A stretch of DNA of 45,247 bases from an uncultured Clostridia bacterium (GCA_946401865.1 CAMIVO010000009.1:1-45247); one strand, 5' to 3'. Positions 8,673 to 16,334 are shown, numbered from the stretch's first letter. A program made the numbers and translations. The notes: generated from the sequence alone by a model not told the origin.

Positions 8673-8801
8673 TCATTCAGTTTTTTCATTGATAGTCACC
8701 TTATTATCTGGACATAAATATGGCAAAACCTCCGAAAATATTTGCCCACCTACTGGAGCTGCAACACCTCCTCCTTGTGTTGTGCGCCGTTTATTGCAGT
8801 T
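8673..8801 (-). pseudogene. C-terminal tail of a penicillin-binding protein, copy B
   Basis: The minus strand reads QGGGVAAPVGGQ and FSEVLPYL as in copy A, then diverges to CPDNKVTINEKTE and stops at 8673. It starts 48 bases beyond the stop of the terminal serine recombinase, where the attachment site of an element is expected. The upstream part of the gene is not in the window and may lie at the far end of the ICE. Confidence 0.6.
8716..8801. repeat. 86-bp direct repeat, copy B (candidate attachment site of the ICE)
   Basis: Partner of 7060-7145 (7 mismatches). It is adjacent to the recombinase genes. Both copies begin, on the minus strand, with AACTGCAATAAACGGC, which is not PBP-like and probably belongs to the element end. 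Confidence 0.8.
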
Positions 8802-8848
8802 AATTAGTTTTAAAAAATAATTTAACAAAACTGCTAAATTTCAAGGTT

Positions 8849-10357
8849 TTAGAGATTAAAAATGATTTCAACTTTCAAATTAGAATACACTTCAATTCTC
8901 TTTATTATTGATTTTAAAAATTCATTTGTAATTTCTTTTCCATTTTTATAATCAGTAATTATTTCTCTTATTCTTTTTTCATCTAAATCACTTTTGTTGT
9001 TATTTTCAATTTCTTCAATTTGTATTTTAAATTTATTTATATCTGTTTTTATTTTTTCATATTGTTCTTTAAATTCTTCTATTGTAATTTTCTTATCACA
9101 TTTTTTGCTATATAAAACACTCTTTCTTCTTTCTAGTTTTTCAATTTCATTTTTATATTTTTGCAAGTTTTTATATTCTTCACTATTCTGTTTATAATAA
9201 TCAGTTATTTTATTTGTTGTTTCATCTATCTTAATATAACTTAATCTATGTTTTACTTCTGCTATTACAATATCGTTTAAATGTTTTTCATTTATAAATG
9301 CACTATTTTTACATTTATCTGGTCGTCTATAAACAGTACCACATTTAAAACCTGCACTATCATATAAATATCTTTTTTTATCTGCTGACTTATATATTTT
9401 ATATTGGTATCTTAATTTGCAATGTCCACAATAAACTAATTCCCTTAATAAATAATCATACTTTATATCAGTTTTTTTATATTTTCCTTTCTTTATTTCT
9501 TGTACTTTATCATATTGCTCTTTTGAAATTATTGCATCGTGAGTATTTTCTTTTATAATCCAAGATTTCTTATTCTTATTTGTTTTACAAGTTTTATTCA
9601 TATAATTTGTTGTATATTTGTTTGTTACTGTATTTCCACAATAAAATGGATTTGATAATATTGTAATTATTGTATCTCCATTCCATTTTTTAGTAGCATT
9701 TTTCATTTTCATATATCTACTTGGATTTTTTATTTTGTTATCATTTAAGTACCTTGCAATTTGAGTTCCTGTATTTCCTTTTTCATACATATCAAATATA
9801 AGTCTTATATTATCTGCAACTTCTTCATCAATTTCAATTTGATGTTTATCATTTTCTTTCTTCTTATAACCATAAGGTGCATAATGTTCTACATATTGTC
9901 CTGCATTTTTCATTGCTTGTTTATTCGCTCTTATCTTTTTTGATATGTCTGCAATATAATATTGATTTGCAATTCCTCGTAGCATTATTGTATCATCTAT
10001 TTCATATCTATCCCCACTATCAATAAATTCTGTAACTGAAATAAATCTAACATCATTATCTGGAAAAAATATTTCTGTGTACCAACCTGTTTTATTTTTG
10101 TTACGAGTTAAACGGCTAATGTCTTTTACAATAACCATATTTATAAGTCCTCTTGATATATCAAGCATCATTCTATTAAGTGCAGGTCTTGAATCTAGTA
10201 TTCCAGAGTAGCCGTTATCTTCGTATTCTTCAACTATTTTATACCCATTTTTTATAGCATATTTTGTTGTAATTTCTCTTTGTGCCTCAATACTATTATT
10301 TTCTTCTGGGTGTTCTCTTGATAACCTTAAATATATTCCTGCTCTATAATCTTTCAT
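8849..10357 (-). CDS. Large serine recombinase (site-specific integrase) 2
   Basis: 502 residues. N-terminal resolvase catalytic domain with nucleophile Ser13 in YLRLSREH and the downstream KDISRLTRN motif near residue 80. Next comes a Recombinase-type domain (about 155-270), a zinc ribbon with two paired-Cys elements (CGHC near 310 and a downstream pair) and a long coiled coil (about 380-460), the plan of TnpX/TndX-type integrases. It would cut and join the ICE ends. It sits at the extreme end of the element beside the putative att repeat and overlaps the preceding recombinase by ATGA, implying coupled translation of two recombinases. No in-frame CGG. Confidence 0.93.
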   Translation of the reverse strand: MKDYRAGIYLRLSREHPEENNSIEAQREITTKYAIKNGYKIVEEYEDNGYSGILDSRPALNRMMLDISRGLINMVIVKDISRLTRNKNKTGWYTEIFFPDNDVRFISVTEFIDSGDRYEIDDTIMLRGIANQYYIADISKKIRANKQAMKNAGQYVEHYAPYGYKKKENDKHQIEIDEEVADNIRLIFDMYEKGNTGTQIARYLNDNKIKNPSRYMKMKNATKKWNGDTIITILSNPFYCGNTVTNKYTTNYMNKTCKTNKNKKSWIIKENTHDAIISKEQYDKVQEIKKGKYKKTDIKYDYLLRELVYCGHCKLRYQYKIYKSADKKRYLYDSAGFKCGTVYRRPDKCKNSAFINEKHLNDIVIAEVKHRLSYIKIDETTNKITDYYKQNSEEYKNLQKYKNEIEKLERRKSVLYSKKCDKKITIEEFKEQYEKIKTDINKFKIQIEEIENNNKSDLDEKRIREIITDYKNGKEITNEFLKSIIKRIEVYSNLKVEIIFNL

Positions 10358-11924
10358 ATTACCATTTCATCAAAGATATTATATTTATAGTTTATATGAA
10401 CATTGTTGTCATTATCAATTTGTATATCGTGAACTATCTCTGCTATAATATCTTTTCTTAATCCTTTCATATTTAATAATTCTTGAACAATATCATTTAA
10501 TCTTTTTTCTGTTAAAACAGGTTTTGTTTGCTTTTCTTTTTCCAACAATTCAAGTTCTTTCTTTATTCTATTTCTCTGATTTGTTTTTTCTTGTTGGAAT
10601 CTTCTATAATCTTCTTGATCCAGTAATTCATTTTTGTAGTCCATATATAATTCTGTAATTTCGTCTTCTATTTTCTTTAGTTCTTTTAAAAATAACTCTT
10701 TATTATTATCATAATTTTTATATGCTGTATCATAATTTTGCTTTCTTAATAAATCTTTTATTTTATCTTTGTCTATTAGTTTTTTTACAATTTTTTTCAT
10801 ACTTTCAGAAACAATAGTATTGAGTGTTTTTTCATCAAGTCCTCTACTTCCTTTTATACATTCTTTTCCTCTATATCGTTTAAGTCCATTTAAGCAACAT
10901 ACTCTTTTAGATTTTATTTGACTTGGATTATTTCTTTTATATTCAACTTTCAATGTCATTTTAGCACCACATTCTTTGCATTTTACAATTCCGTTTAATT
11001 CCCACTCGTGTTTTTTCTTTTTAATTTCTTTGTTCATAGAACGCATTGATTGAACTGTATTGAATAATTCTTCTGTTACAATTGGTTCGTGCGTATTATG
11101 AACAATTTTCCATTCATCTGGTGGAATATATTTAACTTTTTTAGATTTATAACTTAAATTTATTCTTTTGCCATATTCTAAATGTCCTAAATAAACTTTA
11201 TTACTTAACATTCTTCTTATAGTTTCTTCTCTCCAGTTATATCTTTCTTCTCCGTTAAATTTTCCGATTTGTTGGGCTAGGAATTTTATCATTTTGTAAT
11301 CCTACAATTATTTCTTTTATAGATTTTCCGTGATGAGCATTCTTCAAATATTCTTTTTACTATTCTAGCCTCTGCTTTATTGATTTCTAATTTATGTTTG
11401 TCCTCTTTTCCTTTTCTATAACCATAAGGTGCAATTGCTCCTACAAACATTCCTTTTTCTTTTCTTGCCCATACACTAGATTTTATTTTACGAGAAATAT
11501 CTTTGCTATACCAATCATTTATTAAAGTTTTAAATTGTATCATATCATTATTAGAATTTTTTACTCCAGTATCTACATTATCCAAAACTGAAATATATCT
11601 TATATTTCTCTCTAAAAAATATAATTCTATAAAATAATTTGCCTCAAAACTATTTCTTGAAAGTCTTGATAAATCTTTAGTTATTATTGTATTTACTATT
11701 CCTGTTTCTAAATCATTAAGCATTCTTTGAAAGTCTGGTCTATCTGTATTAAGTCCTGTATAACCATCATCTATGTAGTAATCTACTATATAAAAATCTT
11801 CGCCTAATTCTTCTACTTTTTTGTTTATGATGCTTTTTTGACTAACAATACTATCACTTACATCTTTATCACCATCTTCCTGTGACAGCCTTAAATATGC
11901 TGCGACCTTATACTTTTCATTCAT
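10354..11924 (-). CDS. Large serine recombinase 1, read across two in-frame CGG +1 shift sites
   Basis: Read conventionally this is two ORFs, 11289-11924 and 10354-11292. The first has the catalytic domain (Ser14 in YLRLSQED) and loses homology after IFEECSS; the second carries the recombinase domain, zinc ribbon (CKEC near the middle) and coiled coil. Skipping the C of the in-frame CGG at 11328-11330 gives SSGKSIKEI...KIPSPTN. Skipping that at 11264-11266 gives PTNGKFNGEERYNW and joins the second ORF. The result is one 522-residue protein with the normal family domain order. Start at 11924 follows AGAGGTG. The ATGA at 11289 is then not a real start. Either a +1-decoded gene or a double-frameshift pseudogene. 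Confidence 0.85.
11264..11266 (-). other. In-frame CGG, +1 shift site in recombinase 1 (second)
   Basis: Codons AAT CGG AAA; dropping the C gives AAT GGA AAA (Asn-Gly-Lys) and enters the long downstream frame. Without it the frame stops at the TAA two codons later. Confidence 0.75.
11328..11330 (-). other. In-frame CGG, +1 shift site in recombinase 1 (first)
   Basis: Codons TCA CGG AAA; dropping the C gives TCA GGA AAA (Ser-Gly-Lys), restoring a typical recombinase stretch. It is exactly 21 codons upstream of the second site in the restored frame. Confidence 0.75.
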
Positions 11925-12008
11925 TTTCAACACCTCTTTTTACGGAGGTATATATATTTGATAGTCAAATTATATTTACTTACTAGAATTATTACCAATG
12001 TGTGATTT

Positions 12009-12170
12009 TTATTTTTCTACACTTGCATTCAATTTTGATATTGCAAACTTACACAAAACATCATATAATCTATCAATATTATTAGGATTTTCCACACATT
12101 TTGATATAACTGTGTATTTTTTATTATCTATTTCATATACTTCTATTCTTTCTTTTTCAATATCTTGCAT
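12009..12170 (-). CDS. TnpW-like small transposon protein
   Basis: 53 residues from the ATG at 12170, after AGGAGGT. A further ATG at 12206 would place that binding site inside the gene. The pattern EIDNKKYTVISKC followed by a helical DRLYDVLCKFAISK resembles small TnpW-type proteins that accompany serine recombinases in Tn1549/Tn4451-like elements. It lies just upstream of the two recombinases. Function is unknown; a role near excision or its control is suggested by position only. Confidence 0.55.
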   Translation of the reverse strand: MQDIEKERIEVYEIDNKKYTVISKCVENPNNIDRLYDVLCKFAISKLNASVEK

Positions 12171-12239
12171 CTTACATATACCTCCTGTTTTTTTCTCTTT
12201 AACCATATTAGAAAATGTAATGATTTATACCAACTTTTT

Positions 12240-12626
12240 CTATATGCCTTTTTCTTTTCGTTCGACAAACTCTACTGCATTATCTGGAGAGTATAATTGC
12301 ATTTCATATACAAACATATTTGTAATTTCATCTTCTGTAAAATTCTTATCTTCAAATTTCAAATTACTAAAAACAATATAACCATAGGCAACTGCTTGTC
12401 CTATTGTTAGACTCCAGTAATTTTTTATTTTTTCTAATGATTTTATATTAACTTTTTCTAAAATTGCTCCGTTACTAATATTGTCCATAAATATTCCAGT
12501 TAATTTTTCTATTAAGTCTTTCCCATTTTCTCCTATTACTTCTTTTGAGGCTACAACTAAATGTGCTAATACTTCTTTTGGCGAATACCTTTTATTATTT
12601 ATTTGTTTATATTCATTAAATTCCAT
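12240..12626 (-). CDS. Unknown 128-residue ICE protein
   Basis: I do not recognise this. It is soluble and mixed-charge, with helices around YSPKEVLAHLVVASKEVIGENG and a hydrophobic patch AVAYGYIVFSNL. Start ATG at 12626 after GAAAGG. It lies between mazF and the TnpW-like gene on the same strand, about 50 bases after mazF, and may share its transcript. No catalytic motif is visible. Confidence 0.6.
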   Translation of the reverse strand: MEFNEYKQINNKRYSPKEVLAHLVVASKEVIGENGKDLIEKLTGIFMDNISNGAILEKVNIKSLEKIKNYWSLTIGQAVAYGYIVFSNLKFEDKNFTEDEITNMFVYEMQLYSPDNAVEFVERKEKGI

Positions 12627-12674
12627 AATTCATCTATCCTTTCATAAAAAAAGAAGTAGCCATTTCACTACTCC

Positions 12675-13031
12675 CTAAATTTGTTTTAATCCCAATGCTA
12701 TTAAAATTTTTGTATCAATTTCTTGCATTGTTTTATCATTCATAATTCCTATTTTTTCTTTTAATCTACTCTTGTCTATAACTCTTATCTGCTCTGTTAA
12801 TACTATTGAATCAAATCTTATATTTCCAAATGGATTTATCCATAAATGTGTAGGCTGATTTATTTTTAATCTAACTTTCTTTGTTAATGGAACTACTATT
12901 GTTGTAGGACTATATTTATTTCCAACATCATTTTGAACTACTATTACAGGTCTAATTCCAGATTGTTCACTTCCTACTGTTCCATCTAAATTAGCATAAA
13001 ATATATCTCCTCTAGTTATTTTTCTTTCCAT
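12675..13031 (-). CDS. mazF: MazF/PemK-family endoribonuclease toxin
   Basis: 118 residues, full length for the family. RGDIFYANL, GSEQSGIRPVIVVQND and PTTIVVPLT match Bacillus MazF closely; Arg27 and Thr50 correspond to the catalytic Arg and Thr. It should cleave mRNA at short sequence motifs. No MazE-type antitoxin is adjacent. Instead the gene overlaps by 20 bases a small membrane protein gene (13012-13221). Unpaired MazF genes are common in Tn1549-like elements, so the cognate antitoxin may be absent or unusual. Confidence 0.9.
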   Translation of the reverse strand: MERKITRGDIFYANLDGTVGSEQSGIRPVIVVQNDVGNKYSPTTIVVPLTKKVRLKINQPTHLWINPFGNIRFDSIVLTEQIRVIDKSRLKEKIGIMNDKTMQEIDTKILIALGLKQI

Positions 13032-13221
13032 TATTACTTTTGCCTTTTCTTTTATCTCTACATCTTTTCAAATATTCCATTTGTTCTTGATCTTCAATTT
13101 CTTTTTCTTCTGCAGTTTCTAATTTATCTGCACCCAGTATAATTAAATATGTAAATAAAACTGCAAGAAAAAATATAATCATAATTATAAGTAAAGTTAT
13201 CATTGCAATCTTGTCCAACAT
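13012..13221 (-). CDS. Small membrane protein overlapping mazF
   Basis: 69 residues from the ATG at 13221, preceded by AGAAAGGTT. One strong membrane helix (about residues 5-30), then an acidic stretch (ETAEEKEIEDQEQ) and a basic, Asn-rich tail. The reading frame overlaps the start of mazF by 20 bases, the position usually taken by an antitoxin. I do not recognise a family. Antitoxin function is possible but unsupported beyond position. Confidence 0.6.
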   Translation of the reverse strand: MLDKIAMITLLIIMIIFFLAVLFTYLIILGADKLETAEEKEIEDQEQMEYLKRCRDKRKGKSNNGKKNN

Positions 13222-13247
13222 AATCTCAACCTTTCTTTTTCTATTAT

Positions 13248-13274
13248 GGGCTATCTCAAATAACAAGATAGCCC
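13248..13274. other. Perfect hairpin GGGCTATCT/AGATAGCCC
   Basis: Nine-base arms with a 9-base loop, directly between the candidate RNA and the small membrane protein gene. On the minus strand it has no T-run, so it may be the 3' boundary of the RNA or an mRNA 5' hairpin. On the plus strand a T-rich run follows. Confidence 0.6.
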
Positions 13275-13280
13275 TGTATA

Positions 13281-13585
13281 TTATTTTTTAATTATTTTCT
13301 TTATTCACTCTCTCCATCATTCATTGGACAGCAATTCGCTAAATTGCTTCATAGGAATTCCACCTGCCTGTTAGCAACAGACTTGCACTCATTGCGTGGG
13401 ACGGTTTTATCTCGCTCGTGCTATGACTATGCAAAAGTATCATTCTATCAAACATCTTCGCCTTATTAGGAGCGACCTAATATTTAAGTAGATGGCTCTG
13501 ATTCCATTCTTTAACTGGCTCAATTTGATAGTGTTTCCAATGAATTTTATTCAATTGTCAAAGTTCAAATCGGAAAGGATAAATT
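13281..13585 (-). ncRNA. Candidate structured non-coding RNA
   Basis: About 300 bases with no plausible ORF and clearly more G+C than its surroundings. Read on the minus strand it has helix TATCAAA/TTTGATA (13524-13530 with 13446-13452), hairpin TTAGG-loop-CCTAA (13466-13480), hairpin CTGTT-AGC-AACAG (13368-13380) and hairpin GCAATT-AATTGC (13331-13347). The 5-base loop AGCGA at 13471-13475 can pair with TCGCT at 13412-13416 as a pseudoknot. It lies between the sigma-like gene and the mazF block. I cannot assign it to a known class from memory. Confidence 0.5.
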
Positions 13586-13589
13586 TATA

Positions 13590-13623
13590 CCCCCTCACTT
13601 TTTGAAAGGAAAAAATGAGGGGG
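13590..13623. other. GC-rich hairpin downstream of the sigma-like gene
   Basis: CCCCCTCA at 13590 pairs with TGAGGGGG ending at 13623. No T-run follows on the minus strand. It could be the 5' end structure of the candidate RNA or a processing/stability element. Confidence 0.5.
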
Positions 13624-13639
13624 TTGTTAAAAAAAATTT

Positions 13640-14152
13640 TTAAAATTTTAATATTTTTTTCAATTTTTTTATAATTTGATTTTTTCTATAAAGGACTGTA
13701 CCATAGGATACTCCTATAATTTGAGCATAATCTCTTAATGACTTTTCATCATAAAATAATGCTTTAATAATTTTATATTCTTCATCATCTAATTGAAGTA
13801 ATGCATTCTTTAATTGTTCTATTTCAATTTTTCTTTCCGCCTCAAAATCAACATTTGTTTTTTCATCAGCAAGTAAATTTTTTTCTCTTATTTCCATATC
13901 TTCATCTATTTCATCTATTGAAATAAATATAAAATCTTTTGATTTCTTTTTTATGTATTTTCTTCTTTCAATCTCTTTATAAAAATCTTGATATTCTTCT
14001 TTAGAAACTTCTATTAACATTTTTTGAATCGGTATAAATTTCTTATTTTTATATGTATCATCTTCATTTCGTCTTTTATTTAATTCTTTATATGTAATTT
14101 CTTCATAATAACCTTTTTTAATTTTGATAAAGCATTTTGCATTATCTTCCAT
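13640..14152 (-). CDS. Sigma-70-like factor of Tn1549-type elements
   Basis: 170 residues from the ATG at 14152, placed 9 bases after GGAGGTTAT. An N-terminal basic/acidic region of unknown fold is followed by a sigma region-4 helix-turn-helix at about 115-165 (LDDEEYKIIKALFYDEKSL then YAQIIGVSYGTVLYRKNQI). Proteins of this size and arrangement recur next to the recombinase end of Tn1549-like ICEs and are annotated as sigma-70-like. It may direct or adjust transcription of element genes. A 10-base inverted repeat begins at its binding site. Confidence 0.75.
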   Translation of the reverse strand: MEDNAKCFIKIKKGYYEEITYKELNKRRNEDDTYKNKKFIPIQKMLIEVSKEEYQDFYKEIERRKYIKKKSKDFIFISIDEIDEDMEIREKNLLADEKTNVDFEAERKIEIEQLKNALLQLDDEEYKIIKALFYDEKSLRDYAQIIGVSYGTVLYRKNQIIKKLKKILKF

Positions 14153-14164
14153 TTCTATAACCTC

Positions 14165-14193
14165 CATTCAATTTCAAGTTTGAAAATTGAATG
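14165..14193. repeat. Inverted repeat at the ribosome binding site of the sigma-like gene
   Basis: CATTCAATTT (14165-14174) and AAATTGAATG (14184-14193) form a hairpin whose arm touches the GGAGG of the gene starting at 14152. It could hide or present the site, or be an operator. Confidence 0.55.
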
Positions 14194-14236
14194 AAAGTCG
14201 GTGGGCTATGATTTCCATTACAGAAAATCAACAATA

Positions 14237-14285
14237 TGCGTAAAAAAAGAGCATAAATATCCAATCTAATATTTATACTCTTTTT
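14237..14285 (-). terminator. Strong terminator in the 14.2-14.9 kb gap
   Basis: 17-base arms AAAAAGAG.ATAAATAT with one wobble, an 8-base loop and seven Ts on the minus strand. No annotated minus-strand gene ends just upstream, so a short transcript may run between about 14.45 and 14.29 kb. Confidence 0.65.
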
Positions 14286-14458
14286 AAAAATATATTTAAT
14301 TTCTTTATCACACGCAAATAATAAACTCCTCAATTTACTACACCTCACAAGCGTAGCAAACAGAGAAAAAACACTACGCTACTAATTACTTCCATTGTTT
14401 TTTCCTTTGGAGTTTTAATAATAGCGAGTGCCTTATTGGATATTTACTACTAAAAATC

Positions 14459-14508
14459 AAAAAGCACACAAGTAATATATTTTTGAATATATTACTGTGT
14501 GCTTTTTG
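14459..14508. terminator. Bidirectional terminator hairpin
   Basis: About 20-base arms (AAAAGCACACA.GTAATATAT) with a single bulge and T-runs on both strands. It separates the sigma-like region from the XRE region. The gap 14194-14962 otherwise holds a weaker hairpin AGCGTAG/CTACGCT (14350-14380), a possible 16-codon minus-strand ORF and AT-rich DNA. Confidence 0.75.
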
Positions 14509-14886
14509 CAATTAGTTTTATTTTAGCAAAATCCATCTTTCTTACCTCTCTCTCAATAAATATTGATACATCATTTGTACTTTGATGGATTTTATCTTTA
14601 GATTTTTCAACATAATAGCATATTTTTTTTGCGAAATTTGTCATATTTTGCGAAAAGTGGAAAATATTTTACAAAAAAGTATTTTTTTGTTTTCGTAAAA
14701 TAATTTGCTTACATTGTAAATAATTTTTTAAGAATTAAGAGTGTAATTTATGCTCGAAAAAAATAGTAAATTATGACAAAAAATGAAAAATATTGATAAA
14801 ACATTACTTTTTATAAAACTTTTTTGAATTTTACTTTTCTTATAAATAGAGAATATTTTTTTTAAATCTTAACAAAATAAGTTCTA

Positions 14887-14901
14887 GCACGATATTCGTG
14901 C
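14887..14901. promoter_or_regulatory. Operator palindrome upstream of the XRE gene
   Basis: Perfect palindrome GCACGATATTCGTGC covering the -35 region of the XRE gene promoter. A near-identical copy lies at 15805-15819. It is the likely binding site of the XRE protein or another regulator of this block. Confidence 0.75.
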
Positions 14902-14917
14902 AAAAACTTAAACATCT

Positions 14918-14923
14918 TATAAT
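14918..14923 (+). promoter_or_regulatory. -10 box of the XRE gene
   Basis: TATAAT 40 bases upstream of the XRE start. The -35 position, 17 bases upstream, falls within the palindrome at 14887-14901, as expected for autorepression. Confidence 0.6.
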
Positions 14924-14962
14924 ACAATATTAAAAAATTGTGTCGAAAGGAGTAATGATACA

Positions 14963-15220
14963 ATGAGAATCAAAAGAATTAACTCAAAATTAAATGTTAT
15001 TGGGCATAATGTAAAAAAATACAGAACAAAAATGAATCTAACACAACAAGAACTTTGTGATAGATTAGATTTATACGGATTAAATTTATATCATTCAGAC
15101 ATCTATCTTATTGAATACAACAAAAGAATTGTAAGAGATTATGAAGCACTTGCTCTTTCTAAAGTTTTTGGAATTTCTTTAGATGAATTATATGCAGGTG
15201 CAGATAAAGATTTAAGTTAA
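14963..15220 (+). CDS. XRE-family helix-turn-helix regulator
   Basis: 85 residues. A Cro/CI-type HTH spans about residues 10-70: NVKKYRTKMNLTQQELCDRL gives helices 1-2, YHSDIYLIEYNKR the recognition part, and FGISLDELYAGA the closing helix. AAAGGAG precedes the ATG. A palindromic operator overlaps its promoter, so it probably represses itself and perhaps the opposite-strand receiver gene, which carries the same site. One of only two clear plus-strand genes in the window, and the likely switch regulator of this end of the ICE. Confidence 0.85.
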   Translation: MRIKRINSKLNVIGHNVKKYRTKMNLTQQELCDRLDLYGLNLYHSDIYLIEYNKRIVRDYEALALSKVFGISLDELYAGADKDLS

Positions 15221-15266
15221 AGAGCCACAAAGAATTTTCTCATTCTTTTATGGCTCTCTATTTTTT
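15221..15266. terminator. Terminator shared by the convergent XRE and receiver genes
   Basis: AGAGCCACAAAGAAT and ATTCTTTTATGGCTCT form a hairpin followed by CTATTTTTTATT on the plus strand. It lies between the stops of the two convergent genes. Confidence 0.7.
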
Positions 15267-15786
15267 ATTGGAATAATAATTTTAATTTGTCTAAAAATGT
15301 TAATTTTTTTTCTACTTTTTCTTCTTTAACTCGTTCAACATATCCTTGCATAAAACTAGACCTTTCAGTTATTTTTATACAATGTAATTGTCTTTTCATT
15401 GCATCATAATCTATTTTAGGATACTTTTCATATCTACCAATAATATTATCTGCAGTAAATTCTGGAGTATATGAAAGTACAATAAATTTTGGCACAAAAT
15501 ATTTTTCAGAATACTCTTTTATAATATCATATCCCCCTGCATTTTTTTGATTAAAATGACCTCTATAAATATCTGTTATTACAACATCTGGCTTTAACTC
15601 CTCTATTTTTTGTCTTTCTTCTTCATTTGATAATGCATATCCTATTATTTCGTAATCTTCATTTTCTATATCTATATTAGATATAATTTCATCTACCATT
15701 CTTTTATCATCATCAGCAATTAAAACTCTTACTTTTCTATTTAAAAGATATGGACTTTGATTATTTGTTACTTTTTCTTCTTCCAT
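15265..15786 (-). CDS. Stand-alone CheY-like receiver protein
   Basis: 173 residues from the ATG at 15786, placed after GGAGGAATTT. A receiver domain spans about residues 18-135: acidic pocket Asp25/Asp26 in LIADDDKR, phospho-acceptor Asp72 in VVITDIYRG and Ser105 in IVLSYTP. There is no DNA-binding output domain, only a charged amphipathic tail (EKVEKKLTFLDKLKLLFQ). No histidine kinase is in the window. It may relay a host kinase signal to the neighbouring regulators. The palindrome GCACGATATTCGTGA lies just upstream of its binding site. Confidence 0.75.
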   Translation of the reverse strand: MEEEKVTNNQSPYLLNRKVRVLIADDDKRMVDEIISNIDIENEDYEIIGYALSNEEERQKIEELKPDVVITDIYRGHFNQKNAGGYDIIKEYSEKYFVPKFIVLSYTPEFTADNIIGRYEKYPKIDYDAMKRQLHCIKITERSSFMQGYVERVKEEKVEKKLTFLDKLKLLFQ

Positions 15787-15804
15787 AAATTCCTCCATTT
15801 TTTT

Positions 15805-15819
15805 GCACGATATTCGTGA
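15805..15819. promoter_or_regulatory. Second copy of the operator palindrome
   Basis: GCACGATATTCGTGA, one base different from the palindrome at 14887-14901. It lies between the abrB-like and receiver genes, about 20 bases upstream of the receiver start. Confidence 0.7.
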
Positions 15820-15840
15820 ATTGATATTAAAAAAATATAT

Positions 15841-16086
15841 TTATTTTAGTGCCATAATGCTTTGAATACATTTTGAACATATTATTTTATCTTTGTATTT
15901 TGTAATATCTTTTGTTCTTCCACAGAAGATACAATTATCTTCTAGTTTTTTCAAGATTACGGAATTTCCATCGGTATATATCTCCATTGGATCTTTTATA
16001 TTTATCTCTAGTGCGTCCCTAATTTCTTTTGGTAAAACAATTCTGCCTAATTCATCTACTCGTCTATACACTCCTGTCTTCTTCAT
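15841..16086 (-). CDS. AbrB-family transition-state-type regulator
   Basis: 81 residues. The N-terminal swapped-hairpin AbrB domain is clear: GVYRRVDELGRIVLPKEIRD, then LEINIKDPMEIYTDG. The C-terminus has two Cys pairs (CIFCG and CSKC), a small zinc-ribbon-like end common in AbrB-like proteins of Clostridia. AAAGGAGG precedes the start. Known AbrB proteins bind DNA as dimers or tetramers and repress post-exponential genes. Here it is next to a receiver gene and may help tie ICE behaviour to host growth state. Confidence 0.9.
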   Translation of the reverse strand: MKKTGVYRRVDELGRIVLPKEIRDALEINIKDPMEIYTDGNSVILKKLEDNCIFCGRTKDITKYKDKIICSKCIQSIMALK

Positions 16087-16262
16087 AATATAAAAAACCT
16101 CCTTTCCTGTTTATATACCATATTTTTGTAATTTCTACAATTTTTTCGTTTATTTCTTCTTTTTCTTTTTTGATTATTATTATATTACATATTTCATTTA
16201 AAAATATGATTTTATGTGTATTACAGACATTATACTACTTTTATTTTTTTAGTCAACCCATT

Positions 16263-16280
16263 CAGTAGTCAAAACAACTC
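16263..16280. repeat. Left arm of a 17-bp inverted repeat around the RHH gene
   Basis: CAGTAGTCAAAACAACT matches the reverse complement of 16772-16788 with one mismatch. The pair brackets about 525 bases holding one gene and its terminator. Confidence 0.65.
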
Positions 16281-16334
16281 TTTTATAGTTATATCAGTTG
16301 AATAAAATTTTACGACATTTTTCTACATTTTATG

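Noticed and set aside
11289..11292. ATGA overlap read as a translationally coupled start of a second half-recombinase
   Set aside because: The region upstream in the third frame encodes GKSIKEIIVGLQNDKIPSPTN, which belongs to the same recombinase. The overlap is a by-product of the two CGG shifts.
10354..11330. Classic P-site slippage as in prfB (CUU-UGA-C)
   Set aside because: The ten codons before CGG share no sequence and are mostly not slippery. The constant part is the A-site CGG, which points to A-site vacancy.
13281..13585. Group II intron, tmRNA or RNase P RNA
   Set aside because: No domain V-like hairpin, no tRNA-like ends and no RNase P consensus blocks are visible, and no reverse transcriptase is nearby.
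14142..14348. 68-codon ORF on the minus strand
   Set aside because: It spans a strong terminator hairpin and an inverted repeat, has no good binding site and no recognisable protein character.
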